DNA of 29,926 bases from Candidatus Omnitrophota bacterium (lineage in GTDB: Bacteria > Omnitrophota > Gorgyraeia > S143-82): the NCBI GenBank assembly GCA_027034965.1, contig JALVWL010000193.1, positions 1-29,926 of the forward strand, written 5' to 3'. Each line of letters starts with the position of its first letter. Position 1 is the stretch's first letter. Position numbers and translations under genes: made by a program. Of this stretch, positions 5,768 through 14,320 are shown piece by piece. Below the pieces are notes generated by a model. The model was given only the letters and a program-made list of their open reading frames with translations, did not search any database and was not told the origin of the DNA.

Positions 5768-7165
5768 ATGAAGAAGAAAAAACGTGCCAAAAGACAGGTC
5801 CAACTATCCCAGAGAAGACTTAAGCAAATGATGCTCATCATAGCGGCTATTATCATCCCAGCATTTATCCTCTGGGGTGTGGGTTCAGCTATTCAGAGCA
5901 ACAAGAGATATTTCATAGGCAAAATAGGGAAATGGACTATAACCCTGCCTATGTGGAATAGGATAAAAAATCATATCTACGTAATCCAGGAGATAAATGC
6001 CTTTGATAAACCAAGACTGGAACAAGAACTAATCGATAACCTTGCCTGGAACAGGTTGGTCCTGCTCTATCTGGCCCAAAAGAAAGAGCATATAAAGGTA
6101 ACCGACAGGGAATTGGCAGAATATATCGCATCCATACCGGCATTCCTTGATAGGAACAATAAATTTTCCGTATCAAAATACAAGGCGTTCCTGTCACACC
6201 TGGGCATTCCAGAAAAAGAATTCGAGGAGACCCTAAGAGAGGACCTGTTGATAGAAAGGCTTAAAGAAAAGGCAACCGGCGCAATAACAGTGGAAGAAAA
6301 GGAAATTCGTCAGGAATGGGAGAACCAAAAGGAAAGCTTCGATATCTCCTATAAGAGTTTTCCGTTTTCCGAATATATATCCCAGGCAACAGTAAGCGAA
6401 GATGAGATAAAGGCATATTATGACAAGAACAAAAACGCCCTGATTATCCCCGAGAAGGTCAATGTAGAATACATCCTCTTGCCCAGAGAAAAGATTATGG
6501 ACATAAAGCATAAAAAGAAGCCAGATATAGAATCCCTGGCAAAGGAGCTAGGGCTAAAGATTAAAGAGACCGGCTATATAAGCAGGCAGGACTTTGTCCC
6601 TGAATTTGGATTCAACGAGGACTTTTACAACTACGCGTTTTCCCTTAAGAAGGGACAGAGCAGCCCATTGCTGGAGACTGATAAACAGGCCTTTATATTA
6701 AGGGTAAAGGATATAAAAGAAAAACACATCGCCAGTCTCGAGGAGGTAAAGGATAAAATAAAACAGATCCTAACCCGCGAAAAGGCGCTGGAACTCGCCC
6801 ATCAGAGTGCAGAAAAGGCCGCCTCTGCCTCAACAGAAGAGACAACAGAAGGCTGGAAGGATATCCAGGGGCTCACAGCCAAGCAATACTACCTGCCTGG
6901 TGTGGGTATGGTAAAGCCTATTATTAAATATATAAAAGGAAACTGTCTTGGCAACAAACAGGCGAACATATGCGGACCGATAGAGACAAACATAGGATGG
7001 GTTATCCTAAAGATAAAGGAATTTCACCCTGCCCCTGAGCCGACCCCAGAGGATATAAAGAAAATAAAGGCAGAGTTAAAAAGGCAAAAACAAGACAAGA
7101 AATTCTCCAAATACCTCGACTCTGTCCTGAGCACCATCAGAGTGTACAGGAAAAAAGAAAAATAA
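5768..7165 (+). CDS. membrane-anchored SurA/PpiD-like periplasmic chaperone
   Basis: 465 residues. A strongly basic N-terminus (KKKKRAKRQ) and one membrane helix at about residues 23-45 predict an inner-membrane anchor with the rest in the periplasm. Residues about 55-210 resemble the SurA_N/PpiD chaperone domain (alpha-helical, with FDKPRLEQELIDNLAWNRLVLLYLAQKK and the VTDRELAEYI segment). Residues about 230-340 have the strand pattern of a parvulin (PPIC) domain (KVNVEYILL ... AFSLKKGQSSPLLET ... FILRVKDIKE), but the usual central part with the active-site His and the GGDLG-type motif is not visible, so isomerase activity is doubtful. A charged helical C-terminus follows. Start: ATG with AAAGGA 7 nt upstream. 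Probable role: folding of exported or outer-membrane proteins. It is the only long plus-strand gene here. Confidence 0.7.
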   Translation: MKKKKRAKRQVQLSQRRLKQMMLIIAAIIIPAFILWGVGSAIQSNKRYFIGKIGKWTITLPMWNRIKNHIYVIQEINAFDKPRLEQELIDNLAWNRLVLLYLAQKKEHIKVTDRELAEYIASIPAFLDRNNKFSVSKYKAFLSHLGIPEKEFEETLREDLLIERLKEKATGAITVEEKEIRQEWENQKESFDISYKSFPFSEYISQATVSEDEIKAYYDKNKNALIIPEKVNVEYILLPREKIMDIKHKKKPDIESLAKELGLKIKETGYISRQDFVPEFGFNEDFYNYAFSLKKGQSSPLLETDKQAFILRVKDIKEKHIASLEEVKDKIKQILTREKALELAHQSAEKAASASTEETTEGWKDIQGLTAKQYYLPGVGMVKPIIKYIKGNCLGNKQANICGPIETNIGWVILKIKEFHPAPEPTPEDIKKIKAELKRQKQDKKFSKYLDSVLSTIRVYRKKEK

Positions 7166-7287
7166 TTCTCACCCTATCCCAGGTTTGGTCCTTTGTATTG
7201 CTAGCACCTGAATCGAAATTTAAATTCTGATTTGTCTTCGAGCTGTCAGGAACTCTATGCTGAGCAGTTTTCGGATGAGACCTATCT
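7166..7287. other. convergent intergenic spacer, nothing recognised
   Basis: About 120 bases between the ends of the PpiD-like and amidotransferase genes. No clear stem followed by a T-run on either strand and no coding frame of note. Confidence 0.5.
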
Positions 7288-7989
7288 TCATTTACAGGCA
7301 ATAGAGAGGAAATTTTCTATTATTAACTTATAATAGGATAACATTGCATTATAAACCTTATCAGCCTCTGAAATTATCTTTTCCGCCCTTTCTTTAATAG
7401 TTGGATCTGGGTTAGACAGGTCTTCATTTAACCACAAACTAACCATCTCAGGCGTTGATTCTATGTGAAACTGCAGGCCATAGGCATTCTTCCCAATTTT
7501 AAATGCCTGGTTTCTGCATTCTTCCGCAGTAGCCAAAAGAACTCCCCCAGCAGGGATATCAAAGGTATCGTTGTGCCACTGAAATACCTTTATAGAAGGA
7601 GGAACGCCTGAAAAAATCGGATCGCCCTTGCCTTCAGGGGTAATCGAAATATCAAAATATCCAATCTCTGAACAGGCTGCGGAATGAACCCTTGCCCCAC
7701 AGGCCTTTGCCAACAGCTGTGCACCAAGGCAGACCCCTAAAAAGGGAATGCCGTTAGACACAGCCTCCTTTATCAACTTGTCCTCTTCTATCAAAAAAGG
7801 ATACCTCTCCTCATCATAGACCCCCATAGGGCCGCCCATAAATACAACCGCATTAAAAGGAGAAAGGGACGCGGGAAGGCTATCGCCTTTCTCAAGCTCC
7901 ACAGTAGAAGCTTTACAGCCCCTCTCTCTCAATAAATCGCCAATGAGCCCCGCGTCCTCACTAACAACGTGCTTTACTACCAGGATCAT
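7288..7989 (-). CDS. class I glutamine amidotransferase-like protein
   Basis: 233 residues with the class I (triad) glutamine amidotransferase fold: VVFMGGPMGVYDE at 48-60 (oxyanion-loop Gly-Gly), nucleophile Cys87 in FLGVCLGAQ, and His175/Glu177 in QFHIEST. It stands alone without a synthetase domain, as in the GMP-synthase-like GATase family (PF00117) whose members hydrolyse glutamine or gamma-glutamyl amides; the actual substrate cannot be told. It begins 4 bases after glnK ends, with glnK and amtB just upstream, so it is the third gene of a nitrogen-assimilation operon. Ammonia release from glutamine, or gamma-glutamyl compound breakdown tied to nitrogen status, is therefore an attractive but inferred role. 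Cys-rich segments near 97 and 106 are not known motifs. Confidence 0.8.
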   Translation of the reverse strand: MILVVKHVVSEDAGLIGDLLRERGCKASTVELEKGDSLPASLSPFNAVVFMGGPMGVYDEERYPFLIEEDKLIKEAVSNGIPFLGVCLGAQLLAKACGARVHSAACSEIGYFDISITPEGKGDPIFSGVPPSIKVFQWHNDTFDIPAGGVLLATAEECRNQAFKIGKNAYGLQFHIESTPEMVSLWLNEDLSNPDPTIKERAEKIISEADKVYNAMLSYYKLIIENFLSIACK

Positions 7990-7993
7990 AGGA

Positions 7994-8335
7994 TTATCCT
8001 ACTGCCTTCTCTCCACTCTCGCCTGTCCTTATCCTAATGCACTCTGCTAGATCAGTGATGAATATCTTTCCATCACCGATATTACCCGTTCGTGCCCCTT
8101 TTATAATAGCATCCACTGTAGGCTTTACATATTCTTCATTTACCACTATCTCTATCTTTATTTTGGGAAGCAGATTTACCTTGTATATCTGCCCCCTATA
8201 ACTTTCCGTATATCCCTTCTGCTGACCGCAGCCCTTTACCCTGCTAACGGTCATCTTATGGATATCGGCCTTAAACAATTCCTCCTTTACATCGTCTAGT
8301 TTTTCAGGTTGTATAATGGCCTCTATCTTCTTCAT
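7994..8335 (-). CDS. glnK: nitrogen regulatory protein P-II (GlnK type)
   Basis: 113 residues, the normal PII length. N-terminal MKKIEAIIQPEKLDDVKEEL, a T-loop with RGQIY placing Tyr51 at the classical uridylylation site, and a C-terminal GDGKIFITDLAECIRIRTGE (B/C loop, ATP and 2-oxoglutarate binding). PII trimers sense 2-oxoglutarate and ADP/ATP and plug AmtB when nitrogen is plentiful. Immediate linkage to amtB (27-base gap) identifies it as the GlnK-type partner. Conserved Tyr51 suggests regulation by a GlnD-type uridylyltransferase encoded elsewhere. Downstream it is followed by a glutamine amidotransferase 4 bases away. Confidence 0.95.
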   Translation of the reverse strand: MKKIEAIIQPEKLDDVKEELFKADIHKMTVSRVKGCGQQKGYTESYRGQIYKVNLLPKIKIEIVVNEEYVKPTVDAIIKGARTGNIGDGKIFITDLAECIRIRTGESGEKAVG

Positions 8336-8362
8336 AGCATTGTCCTCCTTTTTCTCAAAAGA

Positions 8363-9595
8363 TTACAGAGCCTCTTCTGGATAGGCCTCGATATTATGGA
8401 TACTCAAATCAGCACCAATAATCTCCTCATGTTCACTCAAACGGATGCCAAAGACGCCGTTCAAGAAGGCATATACAACAAAGCCACTAATCAAAGCAAC
8501 AATAATCGCTGCAACGCTACCTATCACCTGAGCCAGGAGACTAACACCCCCAAGCCCTCCTAGGGCCTTGCTGCCAAAGATACCACATGCAACACCACCC
8601 CAGGTTCCGGCAACACCGTGAAGAGGCCACACACCGAGGACATCATCTATCTTCATCTTCTCCGTCTCTATCTGGAACAACACAACAAAGATCCAGGCAG
8701 CAATCCCACCGACAATAAGGGCACCTATTGGATGAAAGACATCCGAACCAGAGCAAACCGCAATCAACCCTGCCAAAGCGCCATTGTGTATAAATGCCGC
8801 ATCATTCTTTGAGGCAATCAAGGCAACAATAATTCCACCTACCATTGCCATAAGGGAATTAACCGCAACAAGCGCAGAAATATTGGTAAGCTCACCTGCG
8901 CTCATCACATTAAAACCAAACCAGCCAACGCACAGAAGCCAACTTCCCAGAGCAAGAAACGGGATATTGCTGACCTTTATTACCTGCGGCTTGCCATTTA
9001 CATATCTCTTTAATCTCGGTCCTAAAATCAAAATAGCAGGTAGGGCCAACCAACCACCAATAGAGTGAACAACCACCGAACCCGCATAATCATGGAACGG
9101 AACACCTGCCAGATTGGCAAGCCAGGAGCCATCCTGTCCCAATAAGACGTTCTTCCCCCAAACAAGGGATTCAAAAAACGGATAAACCAAGGCAACAAAG
9201 ATTGCACCTGCAACAGACTGAGTCCAGAACTTTGCCCTCTCTGCAATACCACCCGAGATAATCGCCGGGATACATGCAGCAAAGGTCAAAAGAAAGAAAA
9301 AGTGTATCAGATTAAAGCCATGGTCATTACCCAGGAGTTTTTCTGCTGGTGAAAGGAAACTTATACCATAGGCAATCGGAAAACCAATAAAGAAATACAT
9401 AACCGTAGAAATCCCCCAATCAGTCAAAATCTTCACCAATGCATTTACCTGGTTTTTCTTCCGCACAGAACCAACCTCTAGGAAGGCAAATCCTGCGTGC
9501 ATAGAAAAGACCAGGATAGCGCCCATCAAAAGAAAGAATACATTGCCGCTATCCACGAGTTGTTTTACTGTCTCTGCCAATGCTCCCGTGTTCAC
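8363..9595 (-). CDS. amtB: ammonium transporter AmtB
   Basis: 410 residues, 11 predicted membrane segments, inner membrane. Family hallmarks are present: Asp169 and the signature DYAGSVVVHSIGGW, with the twin pore histidines at His177 and His326 (PLHGVAGTWGG), plus AERAKF near 118-123. It conducts ammonium/ammonia and is gated by GlnK, which is the next gene. The start is GTG at 9595, with a near-perfect AAGGAGGTGG ribosome binding site 4-6 nt upstream. There is no signal peptide; the N-terminus goes almost directly into the first helix, as in many non-enterobacterial Amt proteins. A promoter and a structured leader with an intrinsic terminator precede it, suggesting control by attenuation. 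Confidence 0.95.
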   Translation of the reverse strand: MNTGALAETVKQLVDSGNVFFLLMGAILVFSMHAGFAFLEVGSVRKKNQVNALVKILTDWGISTVMYFFIGFPIAYGISFLSPAEKLLGNDHGFNLIHFFFLLTFAACIPAIISGGIAERAKFWTQSVAGAIFVALVYPFFESLVWGKNVLLGQDGSWLANLAGVPFHDYAGSVVVHSIGGWLALPAILILGPRLKRYVNGKPQVIKVSNIPFLALGSWLLCVGWFGFNVMSAGELTNISALVAVNSLMAMVGGIIVALIASKNDAAFIHNGALAGLIAVCSGSDVFHPIGALIVGGIAAWIFVVLFQIETEKMKIDDVLGVWPLHGVAGTWGGVACGIFGSKALGGLGGVSLLAQVIGSVAAIIVALISGFVVYAFLNGVFGIRLSEHEEIIGADLSIHNIEAYPEEAL

Positions 9596-9758
9596 ACTAC
9601 CACCTCCTTTGTTTTTTAAACCGCCACACCTGCCACAAAATAAAAAAAAGCCCCTTCAAGAGGCACAATATCTCTGTAAAAAACCTCTTAAAGGAGCTTC
9701 GTTGCTTCCAGAAAATTACGCAGCACTACCCCGTGCTACAAGACAGGCCTCATCGCCT
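9596..9758 (-). promoter_or_regulatory. structured amtB 5' leader (candidate attenuator or riboswitch)
   Basis: Predicted leader RNA of about 160 nt. In order from the 5' end: a 4-bp hairpin with a six-base loop (9745-9758, loop GATGAG), a 7-bp hairpin with a six-base loop (9720-9739, loop GGGGTA), a single-stranded linker, the intrinsic terminator (9642-9697), then the amtB ribosome binding site. Paired six-base-loop hairpins before a terminator recall ANTAR-protein targets, but those require A at loop position 1 and both loops here start with G (both do have G at position 4). I do not recognise a known riboswitch consensus. Confidence 0.5.
9642..9697 (-). terminator. intrinsic terminator inside the amtB leader
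   Basis: On the minus strand: arm GCTCCTTTAAGAGG (9684-9697), 20-nt loop, arm CCTCTTGAAGGGGC (9650-9663), all 14 positions pairing (two as G-U), then eight T (9642-9649). A shorter 5-bp hairpin at the 3' arm alone is also possible. It lies only about 45 bases before the amtB start. It could also end the upstream efflux operon, whose stop codon is at 9851. Confidence 0.8.
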
Positions 9759-9764
9759 TGATAG

Positions 9765-9793
9765 TTTTTAACACATGCTAAACAGACTGTCAA
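9765..9793 (-). promoter_or_regulatory. candidate amtB promoter
   Basis: Minus strand TTGACA (9788-9793, consensus), 17-bp spacer, TAAAAA (9765-9770, 4 of 6). It lies upstream of the terminator, and the roughly 30 bases between the terminator and the ribosome binding site leave no room for another promoter. Predicted transcription start is near 9758, directly before the first leader hairpin. No sigma-54 type GG/GC element was found. Confidence 0.55.
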
Positions 9794-9850
9794 GCATAGA
9801 GTTGGAATAAAACCTGCTTTATAAGTTTTTTGTTTACTTTCGGCTATAAC

Positions 9851-12800
9851 TTATTCCTCAATAAGTGTGGCATAATAATCAAGTAAGATCCCTTCCGTAA
9901 AATACAGCTCAAACACGCTCGTATTATAATCCGCCTTTGCTGAGGCATACAGGCCTTCTGCCTTTCTCAAAGCAGCCTCTGCATCCAACACATTATTTAT
10001 CGTGCCTTTGCCCTTTTCATATCTCAGTTTCTCAAGCCGTAATGCCTCCCGTGCCTCTTTTTTAGAAGCCATAGCAAGGGAAAGCCTCTCTTTTGCAGAA
10101 AACACATCCGCTACTGCCCTGCCTACTTCCTTGTATATGGATAGCTCCAATTTATTCTCCTGCGCCAGAAGCTCATTATATTCTGCCACTGCTGATAATT
10201 CAGATGACCTTCTCTTTCCTCCGTCAAACAAGGAAAAACTCCCCTTTATCCCCACCCATGTATCGTCCTCCCACCTGTCTCCATCAGCAAACCTTGCACT
10301 GCTGTCCCTGCCACCAAACTCGCCAGCACCAGCAAAGACCTTTAATACAGGAAGATATGAACGCTTTGCTGAGATAATAGAAAACTTAGCTGCCTCTAAC
10401 ATCTGCTTACTAACTGCCAAGTCCCTGCGGTTTTCCATTGCCTCCTCTACTGCTCTATCAAAAGAAATCTTATCTTCCCCTATAGACAACAAACCCATCT
10501 CTTCATGCAACTTAATATCACCTTTATACCCCATTGCCTCTTTCAACGCCCCTATCAGGTATTTGCGTTTTGCCTTTGTCTCAGCAATCTCACTCTTTAT
10601 CTCTGCCAGTCTAACCTTTACCTTTAACAGATCAAGCTCAGCAATCTTTCCCTGTTTTAAGAAAAGCTCCATCCGTCTCTCCAATTCCTTTATACTCTCA
10701 AGAGAGGCGTTAAGCGCTGCCAATAATTCATCTATGGCAACAATATTGGCATACAGATTGCCCACCATATAGGCAACTGCCTCTTTTCTCCTATAGAGGC
10801 TATCCAGAGACGATAGAAACCGCTTTTTTGCTGCCTTATAGGAATAGAAGCTCTTGCCAAAGTCAGTAATAAGCATCTCTGCACCTATCTTTCCTGAAAA
10901 AATATCGTCGTCAAACCTTTGCCTTGTCCCGATAATACCGGGGACAATTGCGTGCGGCTCATCATAGTGCGTATAAGAACCTGATATGCTAACGTGAGGC
11001 AAAAGAGATACCATTGCGCCAACCTTACCTGCAAATGCCTTTTCCTTCTTCGCCTCTGACACCTTTACCTCAGGGCTATGCATAATAGCATAATCTATCG
11101 CTGATTTAAGGGAAAACTGCCTGCCTCCTGAAACATCATCTGCATAAACTGTGCTCCCACTTGTTAGCAAGAAAAAGATTAGAAAAACCAATGCCGCAAC
11201 AATACCTCCCTTATGCCCGGGAAACAATTTCGCCTTCAGGTCGTCTACCAGTGTATAGATAACCGGAATAACTATCATCGTCAGAAATGTCCCCAGTATA
11301 AGTCCTGCCGCAGCAACTATACCAAGCGGACTGAGCCTCTCAAGCCCAACCGCCATCTCAAATACCAGCGGCGTAAGGCCAATAACAGTGGAAGAAGCGG
11401 TCATCAATATCGGCCGCGTGCGCACACGCACTGACTGAATGATTGCCTCTTCCCGTGAAAGCCCCCTTGCCCTGGCATTTAATATGAAATCCAAAAGGAG
11501 AATAGAGTTGTTTACTATGGTCCCTGCCAGAAGTATTATCCCCATAAGCGCTGGCATACACATTGGCTTGTCAAATATAAGCAGTCCCCACATTGCGCCA
11601 ATGGCGGCCAATGGAATTGCCACCATAATCACAATCGGATGGGAAAATGATTTATACATAGGCAAAAGCACCATATATAAAAGGATAAGGCCAAATAAAA
11701 GCGCCTTTCTCAAGCGCCTCTTTGAGTCCATCATATCCTCTGGCGTGCCAGACATACGCACACTGTATCCCCTTGGCAGTGCCACGCCTGCTTTTTTCAA
11801 ACGCATACCTGCTGCCCGCGCTGCCTGAGCAATGGTATAGACACGATTAAGCGCAGTGATGTCTATTGTATTTTGTAGATCCTCACGCGTAATAAACGGC
11901 TGGATGTAATCCCTTTCAACCTTTGCCATCGCCCGCAAAGGTACTGGCCCATAGCGAGTAGGCACATAGATATTGTCAAGAAACGCAGGCTGGTTAAGGT
12001 CTTTGTCCCCGTATTCCACCCTTATCGGGATATCCAAAAAGCCCTCTAAGCGCATAAACGACACCGGAAACCCTTTTGCCGCAAGCTTTATATATCTCGC
12101 AACTGTCTCCTCATCCACACCATAGAGCCTGCAGAGCCGTGCATCTGGGACCACCTTTAATTCTGGCTTATCAATATACCAGCTCCTACGCACATCAACC
12201 AATCCCTTTGTCCCTTTTAAACGGGCAAGCACATTTGTGGCCATCTTATCAAGCACACGCGTATCCTCACCACTCAATATCAGGTCAAATGGCGCCTTGG
12301 TGGTTGATATAGGGGTTGCACCGTAATCCATCACCATAAACGAACGAAGCCCATCTATCTGCATCAGCTTCTTTCGCCACTCATCTTCTATCTGCCATAT
12401 CGTCTTTTTGCGTTTATCCCTCGTAACCAGATTGACTGTCATAGAGACAGTCTGAGCAGTTGCTCCACCACCGCCAAAACTTATCTGCCCCGGCTCAGAG
12501 CCAACCACCGAAGACATAGACACAAACCCCGGTGTGTCTTTGATGATGTCCTCCACCTGAGACAACACAGACTCTACCTGATGCACATTGTAATTAGATG
12601 GCATATCCAGTGTAATCTTTACAATCCCCGTATCCATTGGCGGCATAAGCTCACCCACAAGCAGAGGCACAACAATGCGTATAGTGAGCACAAAAGTGGC
12701 CATAGTAATCATAAACGTAATCCTGCGATAACGCAGGGCTACCTTTAATACTGATATATAGAAATCAGATACCTTCTTTATCAGTATATTCATATGCGAT

Positions 12801-14320
12801 ACCAGTTTTTCTATTGGGTCCTGCCTCTGCTCTGAGCGGTTCAATAAACGCGAGGCCATCAATGGAACAATCGTAAGCGAAACGATAAGCGAGGCAAATA
12901 TGGTTGAGGCGATCATAATTGAGAGCTGGCGCAATATCTTTTGCGGATATCCGCCGACAAACATAACCGGTATAAGCACGACTATCGTTGTCAGGGCTCC
13001 CGCGGTATTTGCCAGTGCAACCTCGTTTGCGCCTATCAAGGCTGCATCCCTTCCTGAAAGCGACTTATCCGCCTGAAAGTGGCGGTATATGTTCTCCAGC
13101 ACAACAATGGATGCATCAACAACCATACCAACTGCAATGATAAGGCCGGAAAGGGTAACCATATTCATCGTATAAGGGCTAAATTTTAATACCATAAGGC
13201 TGAACAAAAAAGACATCGGTATGCTTATAGATATAACTGCAGCAGTGCGTTTATTCGCCAGAAACAAAAATATAATCAATACCGTAAGCCATATTGCCTG
13301 TATAAGCGAGCTGCGCATCCCTTTAAGATTGATATCAATTATCGGCTCCTGGTCATCGGTAATCTCAAATTTGATATCAGGGTATTCTTTTTTAAGAGTT
13401 GGCAAAAATTTCTTTACCGCCCTGATAGTGCGGCGGGTATGGCCCTTCTCAGGCCTTAATATGTTCATAGCTATTGCAGGATGGCCATTGCCATGATAGA
13501 GACTGCGCATCTCTGCTATTCCCTGTTTCACCTCAGCAATATCCTTTAAAAGAACATAACCATCCTTTTTCTTTTTTATCGGCAGGTTCTTTATTTCATT
13601 TAAATCCTTAAACTCTGAGCTTGTGCGTATCAAAAATTCATTCTTTTTTGTATATAGATAACCTCCCGGAATCGTTATATTCCTGCGGCTTATCTGGGCA
13701 ACCACATCCATCAAGGTCAGGCCATAGGCCTTTAGCTTATCCTTGTCAACCTCTATCTTGACCTCTGGGATATAGCCGCCAAAGACATCCACATCTCCTA
13801 CTTCTGCTATGCGCAGAAGTTCATCTTTTATATCATTCTCTGCCAGCAGGCGAAGATCCTGAAGGGACTTTTTGCTCCCTTTCTTAGGAGACAGGGCAAG
13901 TGTCATAGCGGCATGGGTTGCATCGGTTATCTTATAGACCTGTATCGGCAGGATATCTGGAGGGAGTTCAGCGCGAATCCTTCCCAGTGCATTCATTACA
14001 TCCGTAACCGCCTCATTTATATCCTTAGAATAGAGAAACTCCGCCGTAACCGCGGAGACCTCGTCCCGCGACACAGACCGCACCCTCTTTATCTCAGATA
14101 TAGTATTAACCTCTTTTTCTATTATCTGTGTTATCTTATCCGATATATCCTTTGCCGACGCACCCGGCTCTATTGTCAATACCAGCACCTGAGGAGGGGC
14201 GGTATCAGGAAACAGGTCAACCGGTGTGCGGAAAAACGAAATAAGGCCCAATACAGCGACTAATAACCCAAAGGTAATGACTATATATGGATTTTTTATT
14301 GACACCTCTGTTAAATTCAT
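9851..14320 (-). CDS. RND efflux pump fused to a TolC-family outer membrane factor
   Basis: 1489 residues, about 1.45 times a normal RND pump. Residues 1-1037 are a complete RND permease: FFRTPVDLFPDTAPPQV near the N-terminus, two large periplasmic loops, twelve membrane segments, the TM4 proton-relay region GMVVDASIVVLENI with Asp402, and TM10 GTIVNNSILLLDF (Asn937-Asn938). The second TM4 aspartate of AcrB is Ala here and no AcrB-type TM10 Lys is seen, as in many non-enteric RND pumps. Residues about 1038-1060 form a signal-peptide-like hydrophobic segment ending VYA|DD. Residues 1061-1489 are an outer membrane efflux protein (TolC/OEP type) with long coiled-coil helices in two repeats (LRLEKLRYEKGKGTINNVLDAE). 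Substrate unknown; probably drugs or other amphiphiles. ATG start with AAGGA 7 nt upstream, overlapping the adaptor gene by 4 bases. Confidence 0.9.
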   Translation of the reverse strand: MNLTEVSIKNPYIVITFGLLVAVLGLISFFRTPVDLFPDTAPPQVLVLTIEPGASAKDISDKITQIIEKEVNTISEIKRVRSVSRDEVSAVTAEFLYSKDINEAVTDVMNALGRIRAELPPDILPIQVYKITDATHAAMTLALSPKKGSKKSLQDLRLLAENDIKDELLRIAEVGDVDVFGGYIPEVKIEVDKDKLKAYGLTLMDVVAQISRRNITIPGGYLYTKKNEFLIRTSSEFKDLNEIKNLPIKKKKDGYVLLKDIAEVKQGIAEMRSLYHGNGHPAIAMNILRPEKGHTRRTIRAVKKFLPTLKKEYPDIKFEITDDQEPIIDINLKGMRSSLIQAIWLTVLIIFLFLANKRTAAVISISIPMSFLFSLMVLKFSPYTMNMVTLSGLIIAVGMVVDASIVVLENIYRHFQADKSLSGRDAALIGANEVALANTAGALTTIVVLIPVMFVGGYPQKILRQLSIMIASTIFASLIVSLTIVPLMASRLLNRSEQRQDPIEKLVSHMNILIKKVSDFYISVLKVALRYRRITFMITMATFVLTIRIVVPLLVGELMPPMDTGIVKITLDMPSNYNVHQVESVLSQVEDIIKDTPGFVSMSSVVGSEPGQISFGGGGATAQTVSMTVNLVTRDKRKKTIWQIEDEWRKKLMQIDGLRSFMVMDYGATPISTTKAPFDLILSGEDTRVLDKMATNVLARLKGTKGLVDVRRSWYIDKPELKVVPDARLCRLYGVDEETVARYIKLAAKGFPVSFMRLEGFLDIPIRVEYGDKDLNQPAFLDNIYVPTRYGPVPLRAMAKVERDYIQPFITREDLQNTIDITALNRVYTIAQAARAAGMRLKKAGVALPRGYSVRMSGTPEDMMDSKRRLRKALLFGLILLYMVLLPMYKSFSHPIVIMVAIPLAAIGAMWGLLIFDKPMCMPALMGIILLAGTIVNNSILLLDFILNARARGLSREEAIIQSVRVRTRPILMTASSTVIGLTPLVFEMAVGLERLSPLGIVAAAGLILGTFLTMIVIPVIYTLVDDLKAKLFPGHKGGIVAALVFLIFFLLTSGSTVYADDVSGGRQFSLKSAIDYAIMHSPEVKVSEAKKEKAFAGKVGAMVSLLPHVSISGSYTHYDEPHAIVPGIIGTRQRFDDDIFSGKIGAEMLITDFGKSFYSYKAAKKRFLSSLDSLYRRKEAVAYMVGNLYANIVAIDELLAALNASLESIKELERRMELFLKQGKIAELDLLKVKVRLAEIKSEIAETKAKRKYLIGALKEAMGYKGDIKLHEEMGLLSIGEDKISFDRAVEEAMENRRDLAVSKQMLEAAKFSIISAKRSYLPVLKVFAGAGEFGGRDSSARFADGDRWEDDTWVGIKGSFSLFDGGKRRSSELSAVAEYNELLAQENKLELSIYKEVGRAVADVFSAKERLSLAMASKKEAREALRLEKLRYEKGKGTINNVLDAEAALRKAEGLYASAKADYNTSVFELYFTEGILLDYYATLIEE

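Noticed and set aside
9720..9758. ANTAR-protein target in the amtB leader
   Set aside because: Two six-base-loop hairpins are present, but both loops begin with G rather than the required A; kept only as a candidate of unknown type.
9596..9850. sigma-54 promoter for amtB
   Set aside because: No TGGCAC-N5-TTGC-like element with GG and GC at the right spacing was found; a sigma-70 type site fits better.
10002..10772. 256-codon plus-strand open frame
   Set aside because: It is antisense to the coiled-coil part of the outer membrane factor; Ser/Ala/Leu-rich shadow translation with no domain and no ribosome binding site.
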